A stretch of 64,000 nucleotides of DNA from Paenibacillus kobensis NBRC 15729 (GCF_004000825.1 NZ_BILZ01000001.1:62001-126000); one strand, 5' to 3'; positions 24,572 through 33,015 are shown, counted from the first letter of the stretch. Translations and numbers: made by a program. The notes: generated by a model not told the origin, from the letters alone.

Positions 24572-25630
24572 GTGACACCTACCAATCGGATTATGCCTTT
24601 TAATGACATATGGCTTGATTGTGTCAATAATAACTTGATGTCGATTCTCATTCGTCATGATTCCTCTTTCAAGAAGCTGCCTTTGACTTTTAAAACGCAG
24701 TACTGGAAAAAAATCATCAATCAGAAATTCCCTGAAGACAATTTAGAAAGCTTGCTTCATCAAGGATTAATGCTGCCGAAGGTTCAGTATAACACCGATC
24801 AACTCTATCATTATCTTCGCTTTGAGGATCAGCTTCTTGAGCAATCGGATATCCCTTGCCTGGGTGAGATGATTCGAGGAGCCTTAGACAAGAAGCGATA
24901 TGTCTTTCTCGATGTGGACCGCTTTTTTTATTCCAGTGGAAGAGAAGCGGGAAAAATACATTTTATCCATCCGACCTTTATTCATGGGAAATGTGCGAGT
25001 GGGGAGGCATTCACCGTAATTGAAGATTGCTTATCTCCAGGGCGAATGCACGATTATCAAACTCCGCTTGAAGTCATGATGGAGTCTGCCCAATATCTTA
25101 TTCACAGCGGCAAAAAAGTTAGATTCATTATGGTTTCTGTAGATGAAAGATCGATAAGGAATTTTAACCATGACTTTACAGTTGAGAATTCGTTAATCTC
25201 AGAACTGAGAAGCAATTTATTGGATGACACAGTCTTTTATCTTGAGCAATATGGTCTTCATTATCAGTTAGGACTAAAAGCGTTGACCGATTATGTAGAG
25301 GATTTCGAAGAAATCGTAGGTCCTTTGAAAGAGACTAGCATATTTGCTTTGAGAAGCAGTTCCTTTGCACAGAATCATAAGAAGAATAACATGCTTTTTA
25401 AGTTCCTAGAAGATAAGTCGTCTCATCCAAATCTCTATCAAGAGTTAGCAGGACAAAGTTTGGAACTAAGTCATTTATGGGAAATTTATAGAACTACCGT
25501 TATTAAAATGATTGTAACTAATCATGACCAAGCAATCGTAAAAAGCAAACATCAACTCGAAGAGATTGTGAAGAAAGAATACCTTATGGTTCAGACGATG
25601 AAAACGGCAACTGAAGTTTGTAACTCTTAA
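24572..25630 (+). CDS. Diverged BtrH-like papain-fold protein, end of biosynthetic locus
   Basis: A 352-residue protein whose layout again suggests a papain-like acyltransferase: Cys17 in NDIWLDCVNNNLMSILIRH, His130/His133 in KIHFIHPTFIHG, and Asp152 in AFTVIEDCLSPGRM. The remaining 200 residues are helical. It starts at GTG with an AGGGAG site, 30 bp after the decarboxylase gene. It is noticeably AT-richer than the operon before it, so it may have joined the locus from another source. The family is not recognised with certainty; the triad reading is inference from residue order. Confidence 0.5.
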   Translation: MTPTNRIMPFNDIWLDCVNNNLMSILIRHDSSFKKLPLTFKTQYWKKIINQKFPEDNLESLLHQGLMLPKVQYNTDQLYHYLRFEDQLLEQSDIPCLGEMIRGALDKKRYVFLDVDRFFYSSGREAGKIHFIHPTFIHGKCASGEAFTVIEDCLSPGRMHDYQTPLEVMMESAQYLIHSGKKVRFIMVSVDERSIRNFNHDFTVENSLISELRSNLLDDTVFYLEQYGLHYQLGLKALTDYVEDFEEIVGPLKETSIFALRSSSFAQNHKKNNMLFKFLEDKSSHPNLYQELAGQSLELSHLWEIYRTTVIKMIVTNHDQAIVKSKHQLEEIVKKEYLMVQTMKTATEVCNS

Positions 25631-25789
25631 AAACCGACGGAAGTTGGATTATTAAAGCTGAGGTTGGACACTGAGAAACAATCTTATAAAGCAGTGTCAG
25701 TGTTTCGAAGTTTTGGCTTTTATGAAATACCCAAATACAATGATAATGATAATGCTGAAATATTTATGGAATTATCCATTGTGTCATAA
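25631..25789 (+). pseudogene. C-terminal fragment of a GNAT acetyltransferase
   Basis: Directly after the stop codon of the preceding gene, 52 codons stay open and read like the end of a GNAT protein: LRLDTEKQSYKAVSVFRSFGF, then YEIPKYNDNDN and IFMELSIV. The LRLDT..-A..-(F/Y)RSxGFxEI..Y.DN...-IFMEL pattern is characteristic. There is no start codon or acetyl-CoA site. It is a 3' remnant whose 5' part has been replaced by the upstream gene. Confidence 0.75.
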
Positions 25790-25880
25790 CGAATATAGTT
25801 GAACATCAAATTATTACGGTTTGCAAGCGCCTTCAAATCGGTTAAGGTAGAGTTATCTGAGAGGTAAAGGGGAATTCATC

Positions 25881-26876
25881 ATGGCGGAACAACGCATTGT
25901 GAAATGGGGCATCATGGGTCCGGGAGGCATCTCGGACAACTTCGCTACGGAGCTGCCGCACGCGCCGGGCGCAGAACTCGTCGCCGTCGCGGGACGCTCG
26001 CTCGACAAGGCGCAAGCATTTGCCGAGAAATTCGGCATCCCGCGCGCATATGGCAGCTGCGAAGAGCTCGCGGCCGATCCGGACGTCGAGATTGTCTATG
26101 TCGGCACGCTGCACACGATCCACAAAGAGAACGCGCTTACGCTGCTGCGCGGCGGCAAGTCCGTGCTCTGTGAGAAGCCGTTCACAATCAACGCTGCTGA
26201 GGCTAGAGAGATTGCGGAGTTGGCCCGCGAGAAGGGCCTATTCCTGATGGAAGCGATGTGGACGCGGTATCTGCCCGCGATCGTCAAGGTGCGGGAGTGG
26301 CTGGACAGCGGAGCAATCGGCGATGTGCGCATCGTGAAGGCTGAGTTTGGCTTCGACGCGGGTTGGAATCCCGAAGGCCGGTTGCTGAACAAGGAAAAGG
26401 GCGGCGGCACGCTGCTCGACGCCGGTATCTACCCGGTGTCGTTCGCATCGATGGTGTACGGCGGTGAGCAGCCTTCCAATATCGCGAGCACTGTATCGAT
26501 TGGTGAGACTGGCGTAGACGAGCAGTTCTCGCTGTTGTTCGAATACGGTGGCGGCCGCTCCGCAAGCCTGCATGGCTCGGTACGAGTGTCTATGACCAAC
26601 GAGGCTGTCATCTACGGCACGAAGGGGCGAATCGAAATTCCGAGATTCCTGTTCGCCAAGGATGCGACGCTGCATGTGAACGGGAATGAGCCGGTCGTAT
26701 TCAAGCACGAGATCGAGCCGTCCGGCCACTTCTACCAGGCGATCGAGGCAATGGAGTGTCTACGTGGGGGCCGCAAGGAGAGCCCAATCATGACTGTCGA
26801 CGAAACGGTTCGAATTATGGAGACGCTAGACCGGATCCGGCAGCCGTGGGGACTTAAGTATCCAAGCGAAGCTTAA
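25881..26876 (+). CDS. Gfo/Idh/MocA-family oxidoreductase
   Basis: A 331-residue NAD(P)-dependent oxidoreductase. The N-terminal Rossmann domain reads WGIMGPGGISDNFATEL, followed by VAVAGRSLDKAQAFAEKFGIPRAYGSCEEL, DVEIVYVGTLHTIHKENAL and GKSVLCEKPFTINAAEA, with the catalytic EKP lysine. GGGTLLDAGIYPVSFASMVYG belongs to the C-terminal sheet domain. Such enzymes oxidise or isomerise sugars and inositols. The gene is GC-rich and stands alone, ending at a strong bidirectional terminator. Whether it serves the biosynthetic locus, for example in making a sugar donor, cannot be told. Confidence 0.85.
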   Translation: MAEQRIVKWGIMGPGGISDNFATELPHAPGAELVAVAGRSLDKAQAFAEKFGIPRAYGSCEELAADPDVEIVYVGTLHTIHKENALTLLRGGKSVLCEKPFTINAAEAREIAELAREKGLFLMEAMWTRYLPAIVKVREWLDSGAIGDVRIVKAEFGFDAGWNPEGRLLNKEKGGGTLLDAGIYPVSFASMVYGGEQPSNIASTVSIGETGVDEQFSLLFEYGGGRSASLHGSVRVSMTNEAVIYGTKGRIEIPRFLFAKDATLHVNGNEPVVFKHEIEPSGHFYQAIEAMECLRGGRKESPIMTVDETVRIMETLDRIRQPWGLKYPSEA

Positions 26877-26923
26877 TCGGTTGAGCCGCTACTTCATGCA
26901 CTAAGTATCTAATGGTTGGATAG

Positions 26924-26958
26924 AAAACCCCTGGCATGCTAAGAATGCCAGGGGTTTC
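26924..26958. terminator. Strong bidirectional terminator
   Basis: AAACCCCTGGCAT pairs perfectly with ATGCCAGGGGTTT (13 bp, 7-nt loop) between two convergent genes. The A- and T-runs inside the arms provide U-tracts in both directions. Confidence 0.88.
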
Positions 26959-26963
26959 ATTGA

Positions 26964-29111
26964 TTAGGAACACTTTTGAATTAAGATCGTCAGGCTTACC
27001 AAAGTCACGAAGATTGTAGCTCCCATGTCAGAGAGGATTGCGATCCAAAGCGTTAGCCAACCAGGGATTGTCAACAATAACGCGATCAGCTTAAGACCTA
27101 GCGCCACTCCGATATTGAAACGAATTACGCGATTAACGCGGCGCGCGATCCGAATGGCGGTCGGCAGCTTGCCAAGATGATCCTGCATAAGCACAATATC
27201 GGCGGTCTCGATGGCGCTATCGGTTCCTTTGCCCATGGCGATGCCGAGTTGAGAAGAGGCCAGTGCAGGTGCGTCATTGATGCCGTCCCCGATCATACCG
27301 ACCGTTCCGCGCACGGCCAGCTCTTTAACCTTTGCCACTTTGTCCTCAGGTAGGAGGCTGCCGTAACTTTCGCTTACGCCAACCGCTCTTGCAACTTTCT
27401 CGGCCGTCTTCTGATGATCTCCTGTCAGCATGACGGTACGACGGATGCCGCTGCGATGCAGCTCACCGATGACCTGCGCGCTTTCCTCCCGAATCTCGTC
27501 CGCGATTCCGAACATCCCCAGAACTTCGCTTTCATCAGCCAATAGGACAAGAGTCAGACCTTCATCTTTTAGACTTTGAACAGCAGATCGAATTTCATCG
27601 GTAAAAGGAATATGAGAGATGCTCTTCTCATTGCCAAGCCAGTACTTACGTCCATCGCACACGGCTGTAATTCCTTGGCCGGATATCGTCTCGATCTCAT
27701 CGGCTTCACTGGATGTGATTCCAAGCCGACTGATTTCCTTCATCACGGCTTTAGCGAGCGGATGTTCCGAAGCCTTCTCGATCGCGCCTGCGATGGAGTA
27801 GAATCTCACTTCATCGTAGACGACTGTTTTCTCCACATGGGGCTCACCTTTAGTCAATGTTCCGGTTTTGTCGAAAGCAAGGGTGTCCAATCGTCCAAGT
27901 TGTTCGAGGAAAACCCCGCCTTTGACCAAAATTCCGTTCCGCGCATTACGGGTGATTCCAGCAACGATCGCGATCGGGGAGGACAGAATCAACGCGCAAG
28001 GGCAGCCAACGATAAGAACAGCTAAGCCTTGATAGAGCCATTCTTGCCAATCGCCTCCTAGAAGAAGAGGAGGGATGAGGATGACCAGAATGGCGACGAC
28101 GATAATGAGCGGCGTGTAATATTTTGAAAACTTGTTAATGAACAATTCCGTTGGTGTTTTGGTTTCCTGCGCTTCTTGTACCAGATGAAGAATCTTGGCC
28201 AACGAGGAGTCCTCATACGCTTTGTCGATGCGGATATGCAGAACGCCTTCGTTATTGATGCTTCCGCCGAATACCGGCTCGCCGCTTGCTTTCTCCACGG
28301 GCAATGATTCTCCAGTAATAGCGGCTTCGTTCACAGAACTCTTGCCGCTCGTGACCGTACCATCCGAAGGAATCTTCTCACCAGGTCTAACGATAACGGT
28401 ATCGCTAACCTTCAGGCTGGCAATAGGGACTATCGTCTCGATGCCATTGTCTACCTTTACGGCTTCTTTAGGAGCAGCTTGCAGCAACGTCTCCATTGAC
28501 CTGCGGGCTTTGTCCATTCCTATGCCTTCGAGCAGTTCGTTGAGACCGAATAAGATAGCGACAAGTGTCGCTTCCTTCCAATCCCCGATCGTGGCCGCTC
28601 CAACAAGGGCGATCGTCATCAAGGTATCGATATTAAATTTGAACTTTGCAAGGTTCTTCAAACCCCGCCAGAAGGTGGAGTAACCGCTTAGAATCGAAGC
28701 AACCGCGTATAGGGAGATGGAAACGGCCGCCGATAAGGATCCTTGCGATAGCATGGCCAAGAAATACAGAAGGGTAGAGACGGCCAATAACCCGATCATT
28801 TTTTTCGTGCTTCCGCTTCCGTGGTCGTGATCATGACCGTCATTATGACTATGATCATGATCATGGTTGTGATCATGCTCGTTTGAATCCGTATTATTAC
28901 GTGCCTGTGATGAGCGAGGCTCCAAAGTGGCTCCGTCTGATTTTAAAATGCGTTTGACTTTCTCAAGATCGACATTTTCATCCACCAGTAACTTGCCGGA
29001 GTTATAGCTTAGTCTCGCCGTATCCCCGTGCTCAAGCTTTCTGATTTCCTGCTCGAGCTCATTCGTACAATTCGGACAGGACAATCCTTTCACCCGGTGT
29101 TCGATCCGCAT
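26964..29111 (-). CDS. cadA: Heavy-metal P1B-type ATPase, Cd/Zn/Pb exporter type (CadA/ZntA-like)
   Basis: A 715-residue efflux ATPase. It has one N-terminal HMA domain with GLSCPNC (residues 9-15), a His/Asp-rich linker ([20 protein letters not shown]) likely to bind metal, then the TGES actuator motif ([15 protein letters not shown]), the membrane CPC motif ([14 protein letters not shown]), [10 protein letters not shown] with the phosphorylated Asp, HPLAKAV, and the [22 protein letters not shown] hinge. CPC with a His-rich linker fits Zn2+/Cd2+/Pb2+ export. The ATG at 29111 was chosen because the promoter and operator occupy 29139-29187; an ATG at 29141 lies inside the operator. The metal is inferred. 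Confidence 0.9.
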   Translation of the reverse strand: MRIEHRVKGLSCPNCTNELEQEIRKLEHGDTARLSYNSGKLLVDENVDLEKVKRILKSDGATLEPRSSQARNNTDSNEHDHNHDHDHSHNDGHDHDHGSGSTKKMIGLLAVSTLLYFLAMLSQGSLSAAVSISLYAVASILSGYSTFWRGLKNLAKFKFNIDTLMTIALVGAATIGDWKEATLVAILFGLNELLEGIGMDKARRSMETLLQAAPKEAVKVDNGIETIVPIASLKVSDTVIVRPGEKIPSDGTVTSGKSSVNEAAITGESLPVEKASGEPVFGGSINNEGVLHIRIDKAYEDSSLAKILHLVQEAQETKTPTELFINKFSKYYTPLIIVVAILVILIPPLLLGGDWQEWLYQGLAVLIVGCPCALILSSPIAIVAGITRNARNGILVKGGVFLEQLGRLDTLAFDKTGTLTKGEPHVEKTVVYDEVRFYSIAGAIEKASEHPLAKAVMKEISRLGITSSEADEIETISGQGITAVCDGRKYWLGNEKSISHIPFTDEIRSAVQSLKDEGLTLVLLADESEVLGMFGIADEIREESAQVIGELHRSGIRRTVMLTGDHQKTAEKVARAVGVSESYGSLLPEDKVAKVKELAVRGTVGMIGDGINDAPALASSQLGIAMGKGTDSAIETADIVLMQDHLGKLPTAIRIARRVNRVIRFNIGVALGLKLIALLLTIPGWLTLWIAILSDMGATIFVTLVSLTILIQKCS

Positions 29112-29138
29112 CGTATCACTGCTCCAATCCAACACTAA

Positions 29139-29187
29139 CATATGAGTATATGTTCATATGATATGCCGAAGATAAAGGTAGTGTCAA
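29139..29187 (-). promoter_or_regulatory. Promoter with ArsR/CadC-like operator for the metal ATPase
   Basis: Reading leftward, TTGACA (29187-29182), an 18-bp spacer and TATCAT (29163-29158) form the promoter. Overlapping the -10 and start region is a perfect inverted repeat, CATATGA-N8-TCATATG (29139-29160), like sites of ArsR/SmtB-family metal sensors. No ArsR-family gene is in the window. Confidence 0.7.
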
Positions 29188-29326
29188 TCTTTTCTAATGT
29201 GAAACAGAGTTCTAATTTTCCCCGGAAACACTTGGGTTTATGTGAACGATATAGCTCTTTCGAGTCATGCCATCCAAACACACGAATGATACGATAAACC
29301 ATATAGGTAGAAGGAGCTGCGATATT

Positions 29327-30007
29327 TTGAAAAAAGCGTCTTTGTTTTTATCAATTATGATGTTCATCATGATGTTGTTTCCAGCGTCTGTATTGGCGCA
29401 TACGGGACTCCTGAGCGCGTCCCCAGATGAATCGGAGAAAGTGGGTAAGCCCGTTACTGAAATTCGTTTGACATTCGGTACTAAGATTGAATCGATCAGT
29501 ACCATTAAAGTAACGGACGAACAGGGGACAGAAGTAGGGGTAAAAGTAGAGACAGATAAAGATTCCATGACGGGGTCGTTCGAACAGCCGCTTGAGAATG
29601 GCCGCTATTCGGTTGAATGGCGCATTATAGGGGAAGATGGTCACGCGATAAAGGATACATACTCCTTCACCGTTGCAGTGCCTGAGCCGGAGATAGCTCC
29701 AACACCTGAACAAGAGCCATCAGAAGACACTCGACCTTCTCAGGAGAATGCAGCCAATACCGAGCAGACAGGCGGATCTGAAGTTACTGGTGACATGACT
29801 AATGAGACAGATGAGACAGGAGATTCAGTGAGTAATAATACGGAAGTTCCAACCGCGGATCAGAACGATTCTTCCGAAACCATAATTAGTTCGTCATCCT
29901 CTTCATTCTCGATGAGTACCAGTACAATTATTGCAATTGCAGTGTTGGTATTATGTTTAGTTATAGCAGTGTTTGGCATGAACTCGATTCGAAAAAGGAA
30001 TAAATAG
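29327..30007 (+). CDS. CopC-domain protein with membrane anchor
   Basis: A 226-residue exported protein. A signal peptide (KKASLFLSIMMFIMMLFPASVLA) would be cleaved before HTGLLSASPDESEKVGKPVTEIRLTFG, a CopC fold whose N-terminal His is the usual copper ligand. A second part, WRIIGEDGHAIKDTYSFTV, holds the conserved GHx2xG-like His. An acidic Ser/Thr-rich linker of about 75 residues and a C-terminal membrane helix (IIAIAVLVLCLVIAVFGM) follow. The TTG start at 29327 has AAGGAG 10 nt before it. YcnJ-type proteins fuse CopC to CopD; here only an anchor remains. Probable role: copper binding at the outer membrane face. Confidence 0.8.
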   Translation: MKKASLFLSIMMFIMMLFPASVLAHTGLLSASPDESEKVGKPVTEIRLTFGTKIESISTIKVTDEQGTEVGVKVETDKDSMTGSFEQPLENGRYSVEWRIIGEDGHAIKDTYSFTVAVPEPEIAPTPEQEPSEDTRPSQENAANTEQTGGSEVTGDMTNETDETGDSVSNNTEVPTADQNDSSETIISSSSSSFSMSTSTIIAIAVLVLCLVIAVFGMNSIRKRNK

Positions 30008-30023
30008 AATGAACTCTCTGTTG

Positions 30024-30056
30024 GAGTCCGCGGAATACGCGGACTTTTTTATTTTC
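30024..30056 (+). terminator. Rho-independent terminator after the CopC-like gene
   Basis: GAGTCCGCG and CGCGGACTT pair around GAATA, followed by TTTTTATTTT. It belongs to the same family as the terminators at 4911, 38184 and 59895. Confidence 0.88.
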
Positions 30057-30110
30057 TCACATTAATTGTTGATCTAGAGGTGAACAGTTTCATCCATCAT
30101 TCCGTCACCT

Positions 30111-30506
30111 CTAGCACGAGCCTTCGTTTTCTATTTTATCCTTGCATTCCGACCAAGTAAGGCATTTACAGCTTAAGCCACTGTCCAGGATCTGTATCAT
30201 CGAATTCAGCTGTCTCTTCCGTTCTTCAAGTTCGGACCGTTTTTGCTTAGCCATCAGCTCCCAACGATCCGATAAAGAATCGCTTGGTTCAAATCCTTCA
30301 AACAGAATCGTGATTTCCTGAATACTGAATCCTGTTTGTTGAGCGATTTTAATAAAATTAATGCGCTCTAATAGCCCTTCGTCATATCGGCGTTGACCAT
30401 TTTTACGCTCAGGAGCAGGGAGAAGACCAACGGATTCATAATAACGCAGTGTAGAGGCGTTAATATTTGCCTTTGCCGCGAGCTGACCAATACTCAGTCC
30501 GGCCAT
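30111..30506 (-). CDS. MerR-family regulator with C-terminal cysteines
   Basis: A 131-residue MerR-type activator. The winged helix reads LSIGQLAAKANINASTLRYYESVGLLPAPERKNGQRRYDEGLLERINFIKIAQQTGFSIQEI, and a coiled dimerisation helix follows. The end, LSCKCLTWSECKDKIENEGSC, supplies cysteines in the region where MerR, ZntR and CueR bind metal. The second MerR mercury ligand, near residue 80, is not a Cys here, so mercury specificity is not assured. It is divergent from a MerF-like gene, and the shared intergenic region holds a textbook MerR operator. It probably senses Hg, Zn or another thiophilic metal. Confidence 0.85.
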   Translation of the reverse strand: MAGLSIGQLAAKANINASTLRYYESVGLLPAPERKNGQRRYDEGLLERINFIKIAQQTGFSIQEITILFEGFEPSDSLSDRWELMAKQKRSELEERKRQLNSMIQILDSGLSCKCLTWSECKDKIENEGSC

Positions 30507-30518
30507 AGATACACCCCC

Positions 30519-30549
30519 TTGACTTAAAGCTAACTTTAAGTTTTATGAT
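30519..30549 (+). promoter_or_regulatory. MerR-type promoter: 19-bp spacer with central dyad
   Basis: TTGACT (30519-30524) and TATGAT (30544-30549) are 19 bp apart, the over-long spacing typical of MerR-activated promoters. Within the spacer is the perfect dyad ACTTAAAG-CTAA-CTTTAAGT (30522-30541). It points at the MerF-like gene, so metal-bound regulator should activate that gene. Confidence 0.85.
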
Positions 30550-30580
30550 TGCATTATAACTTTGCTGGAAGGTGATGTAA

Positions 30581-30832
30581 ATGAAAAAAGGGAGTTGGCT
30601 CGTTGGTTTGGGACTATTAGGAGCATGCGCTTTGTGCTGCACGCTGCCGCTGATTGGAGGTCTAGCTGTTATAGGACTATCCTCCATCTTTTTGAATCCG
30701 ATTGTTATGGCAGGTGTCGCGCTTCTATTCATCGTTGCGGCCATCTTGATTTATCAAAGACGAAAAGCAGGTGGCACTTCTTGTATGTCAACTGGATGCA
30801 GCTGCAGTTCTTGCAAGACGAAAGGAGCATAA
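30581..30832 (+). CDS. MerF-like small metal-transport membrane protein
   Basis: An 83-residue protein with two membrane helices laid out like mercuric transporter MerF: a cysteine pair in helix 1 (GACALCCTLPLIGGLAVIGLS), helix 2 (VMAGVALLFIVAAILIY), and a basic loop with a second cysteine cluster (SCMSTGCSCSSCKTKGA). MerF passes Hg(II) from outer to inner cysteines. The tail here has five cysteines, more than MerF, which might suit another soft metal. The MerR-type promoter immediately upstream supports metal-induced expression. No mercuric reductase is in the window, so uptake for detoxification by MerA is not supported locally. Confidence 0.6.
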   Translation: MKKGSWLVGLGLLGACALCCTLPLIGGLAVIGLSSIFLNPIVMAGVALLFIVAAILIYQRRKAGGTSCMSTGCSCSSCKTKGA

Positions 30833-30834
30833 TG

Positions 30835-30924
30835 ATGCGTACAGTATGGTTATCATCCGTTAAACTTGATGCCCCAACGCAATTTGAAACTGAATCCTCT
30901 ATCATGGACATCAAAGGTCTATAA
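30835..30924 (+). pseudogene. Short frame resembling the start of a heavy-metal-binding domain
   Basis: A 29-codon frame directly after the MerF-like gene, with AAAGGAG upstream: MRTVWLSSVKLDAP then TQFETESSIMDIKGL and a stop. The phrase xSxIMDIKG is where an HMA-type fold would continue (KGVxxV...), so this looks like a heavy-metal-binding protein cut off after one third. Too short to be certain. Confidence 0.3.
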
Positions 30925-30956
30925 TGATTATAATACTAAGAAGGGAGGAGAGAAAT

Positions 30957-31442
30957 TTGCAATTCTCCAAAAGCACAGATTATGCCCTGCATGCTCTAGT
31001 TCATCTGGGAAACTCGGAGCGTTGCAATAACGTCGGGATAAAGGAATTAGCCGGGGCACTTGGCGTTTCCGAAAGCTATTTATCCAAAATCATGTCCAAA
31101 CTGAGGCAGGATGGAATCGTACGTGCTGTGACAGGGGTGAATGGCGGCTACGAACTTGCAAGGTCGGCGGATCAGATTACGTTCCTTGATGTCATTCAAG
31201 TGATTGAAGGTAGACAGCAGCTATACGAATGCTCGAATACGAGCTCGCGGCAGCATCAATTCTTAGCGGAAGAGGCGGCTGTGCAGCCGGATCAGAAACG
31301 TCTGAATGAGAACGTATGTTTGATCGAAAAGGTTATGTATGGTGCGGAACAGCAACTGTACCAATATTTACGGGGGCACACGATCCAGTCGGTATTGGAT
31401 GAAGCTTTCAAGCGTTGGACCCATAAGGAAGACAAGAAGTGA
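30957..31442 (+). CDS. Rrf2-family transcriptional regulator
   Basis: A 161-residue regulator with the Rrf2 N-terminus QFSKSTDYALHALVHLG, helix-turn-helix VGIKELAGALGVSESYLSKIMSKLRQDGIV and wing AVTGVNGGYELARSADQITFLDVIQVIEG. It has Cys residues at ECSNTS and ENVCLIEK, but not the three-Cys cluster of iron-sulfur-binding IscR/NsrR, so it may sense thiols or disulfides. The TTG at 30957 has GGGAGGAG just upstream; the frame opens 11 codons earlier without a site. It is followed by a thioredoxin-reductase-like gene, an arrangement common in Bacillales (YwnA/HypR-like), suggesting control of that enzyme. Confidence 0.85.
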   Translation: MQFSKSTDYALHALVHLGNSERCNNVGIKELAGALGVSESYLSKIMSKLRQDGIVRAVTGVNGGYELARSADQITFLDVIQVIEGRQQLYECSNTSSRQHQFLAEEAAVQPDQKRLNENVCLIEKVMYGAEQQLYQYLRGHTIQSVLDEAFKRWTHKEDKK

Positions 31443-31504
31443 TACACTTCTTGTGCTTTAATTATGGATAATATAGATCCATTACGGAGGAGATTTTAGA
31501 TATT

Positions 31505-32419
31505 ATGAGAATGGAAAATGAACTTTTAGATGTGACCATTATTGGAGGCGGACCGGGTGGATTGAACGCCGCCTTGGTGCTCGGGAGGGCAAGAAAAAAG
31601 GTAACGATCATCGATGAAGGACGTCCACGCAACGCGGTAACTCGTGAGGTTCACGGATTTCTTACCCGCGACAAAATTACTCCGCATGAGTTTAGGCGAA
31701 TTGCGAAAGAAGAAATTAGTAACTATCCCTCCGTATCATTCGTAGCGGACACCGTGGTGGCGATCACGGGAACTGACGGCCAGTTTCAGATTGAGACTGT
31801 GCAAGGACAAACTTTTGCAAGCAAAAAAGTTCTGTTTGCTGTTGGCATGAAAGATGAGCCGCTCGATATTCCAGGACTGAAGGACGTATATGGAAAAAGC
31901 GCTTTTGTTTGTCCGTATTGCGACGGTTGGGAGTTAAGGGATCAGCCGCTTGTCATCATTAGGAGGGGAGCTGAGCTTTTGCATTTTGCTGCACTCATAT
32001 CCGGATGGACGGACCGCTTTACCGTCTGCACGAATGGACCTGATGAACTGACTGATACTGAGCGGAAGGAGCTCCGACGGCATCAAGTGCCCCTGTTCGA
32101 CTCTCCGATCAGGAACATTGACTCCAGCGACGGGATCGTGCAGCAAGTCGTTCTTGCAGACGGGACGATCGTCCCATGCACGGGGATATTTTTCAAACCG
32201 GAGCTGATTACGGGATCGGACTTGCCGCGAATGATCGGATGTTCCATTACGGAATGGGGCGCTGTCGTAGTCGATGACTTCGGCAAAACGAACGTTCCTG
32301 GTGTCTATAGCGCTGGGGATGCAGCATCGCGAATGCATCAGGCCATTGCTGCTGCCTCGATGGGCGCCTTTGTTGCTGCGGCCATCAATAATGAGCTAAG
32401 TATAGAAGCTTGGGGGTGA
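31505..32419 (+). CDS. Thioredoxin-reductase-like FAD/NAD(P) oxidoreductase
   Basis: A 304-residue two-domain flavoprotein: FAD motif VTIIGGGPGGLNAALVLGRARKKVTIID, active-site CPYCDGWE near residue 137, and the FAD-contacting end GVYSAGDAASRMHQAIAAASMGAFVAAAIN. The NADPH domain lacks a clear GGGxxA motif (LVIIRRGAELLHFAALIS has RRG), so cofactor use may be altered. CPYC is a redox-active pair like CATC in TrxB. Preceded by an Rrf2 regulator. Likely role: reducing a small disulfide or a dedicated protein partner under thiol stress. Confidence 0.8.
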   Translation: MRMENELLDVTIIGGGPGGLNAALVLGRARKKVTIIDEGRPRNAVTREVHGFLTRDKITPHEFRRIAKEEISNYPSVSFVADTVVAITGTDGQFQIETVQGQTFASKKVLFAVGMKDEPLDIPGLKDVYGKSAFVCPYCDGWELRDQPLVIIRRGAELLHFAALISGWTDRFTVCTNGPDELTDTERKELRRHQVPLFDSPIRNIDSSDGIVQQVVLADGTIVPCTGIFFKPELITGSDLPRMIGCSITEWGAVVVDDFGKTNVPGVYSAGDAASRMHQAIAAASMGAFVAAAINNELSIEAWG

Positions 32420-32424
32420 AAAGG

Positions 32425-32475
32425 ATGAGTAATTTGAACAATAGTAAGGAGGTTACCATACGAGTCCAAAGATAA
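32425..32475 (+). other. Sixteen-codon frame before the terminator
   Basis: MSNLNNSKEVTIRVQR with AAAGGATG just upstream. It could be the stub of a deleted downstream gene whose terminator remains, or a chance frame. Confidence 0.2.
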
Positions 32476-32480
32476 AAACA

Positions 32481-32516
32481 AAGGCAGCCGAACATATATT
32501 CGGTTGCCTTTTTTTG
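32481..32516 (+). terminator. Rho-independent terminator after the Rrf2/reductase pair
   Basis: AAGGCAGCCGAA and TTCGGTTGCCTT pair around CATATA, followed by TTTTTGG. Confidence 0.88.
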
Positions 32517-32556
32517 GTTCATTGACACTTAAGCAGATGCTTCTATGGCGTATGTA

Positions 32557-33015
32557 TTAATACTTTCTGCGTGAATAAGGCGGCTTGCTGCTATCCCAAA
32601 TCCGAATATGTGCTCGTCCGATAGCCGTTCCATAGTGCCTGACTTCGCCATAATAATTATGATTTCCAGAATAGAAATCGAAGCGGAAGTGGGAGTCGTT
32701 GTTTTTCTTAAGCTCGGACTTGTTGTAATGTTCGCCCAATGGGCAGTCCCAGGTGTAAGTCGCTATCCAATTGTTATCAGAATCGAACAGTTCGAAGCTG
32801 CCTTGAGGACCGGACGGCGACCAGTCGCGGCCGCAAGCGCAGAACCACATGTTAGTGCCTGCTTTAACTACAGTTCCTTCCATTTCATTGACCGGAATCT
32901 CATGGTCTTTATTGCCGAATTTATAGAGCTTACCCCATTCTACCTTCACATTTCGGATCGTGACATCGGCATTGTAGTTTTCGATCGACAATTCCACAAA
33001 CATACTATAAGCCAC
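32557..33015 (-). CDS. Aegerolysin-family protein
   Basis: A 152-residue protein matching the aegerolysin family (ostreolysin A, pleurotolysin A and bacterial homologues): MFVELSIENYNADVTIRNVKVEWGKLYKFGNKDHEIPV, EGTVVKAGTNMWFCACGRDWSPSGPQGSFELFD, YTWDCPLGEHYN and the late glycine-aromatic repeat region. Aegerolysins are beta-sandwich proteins that bind specific membrane lipids, some insect-specific sphingolipids, and often need a MACPF partner to form pores. No partner is visible here. There is no signal peptide, as is usual for the family. The GTG at 33015 lies 8 nt after GGAGG. Confidence 0.85.
   Translation of the reverse strand: MAYSMFVELSIENYNADVTIRNVKVEWGKLYKFGNKDHEIPVNEMEGTVVKAGTNMWFCACGRDWSPSGPQGSFELFDSDNNWIATYTWDCPLGEHYNKSELKKNNDSHFRFDFYSGNHNYYGEVRHYGTAIGRAHIRIWDSSKPPYSRRKY

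Noticed and set aside
25739..25757. Fur-box-like sequence (AATGATAATGATAATG) after the biosynthetic locus
   Set aside because: It lies inside the GNAT fragment, where it encodes NDNDNA; it is not upstream of the operon and points at nothing iron-related.
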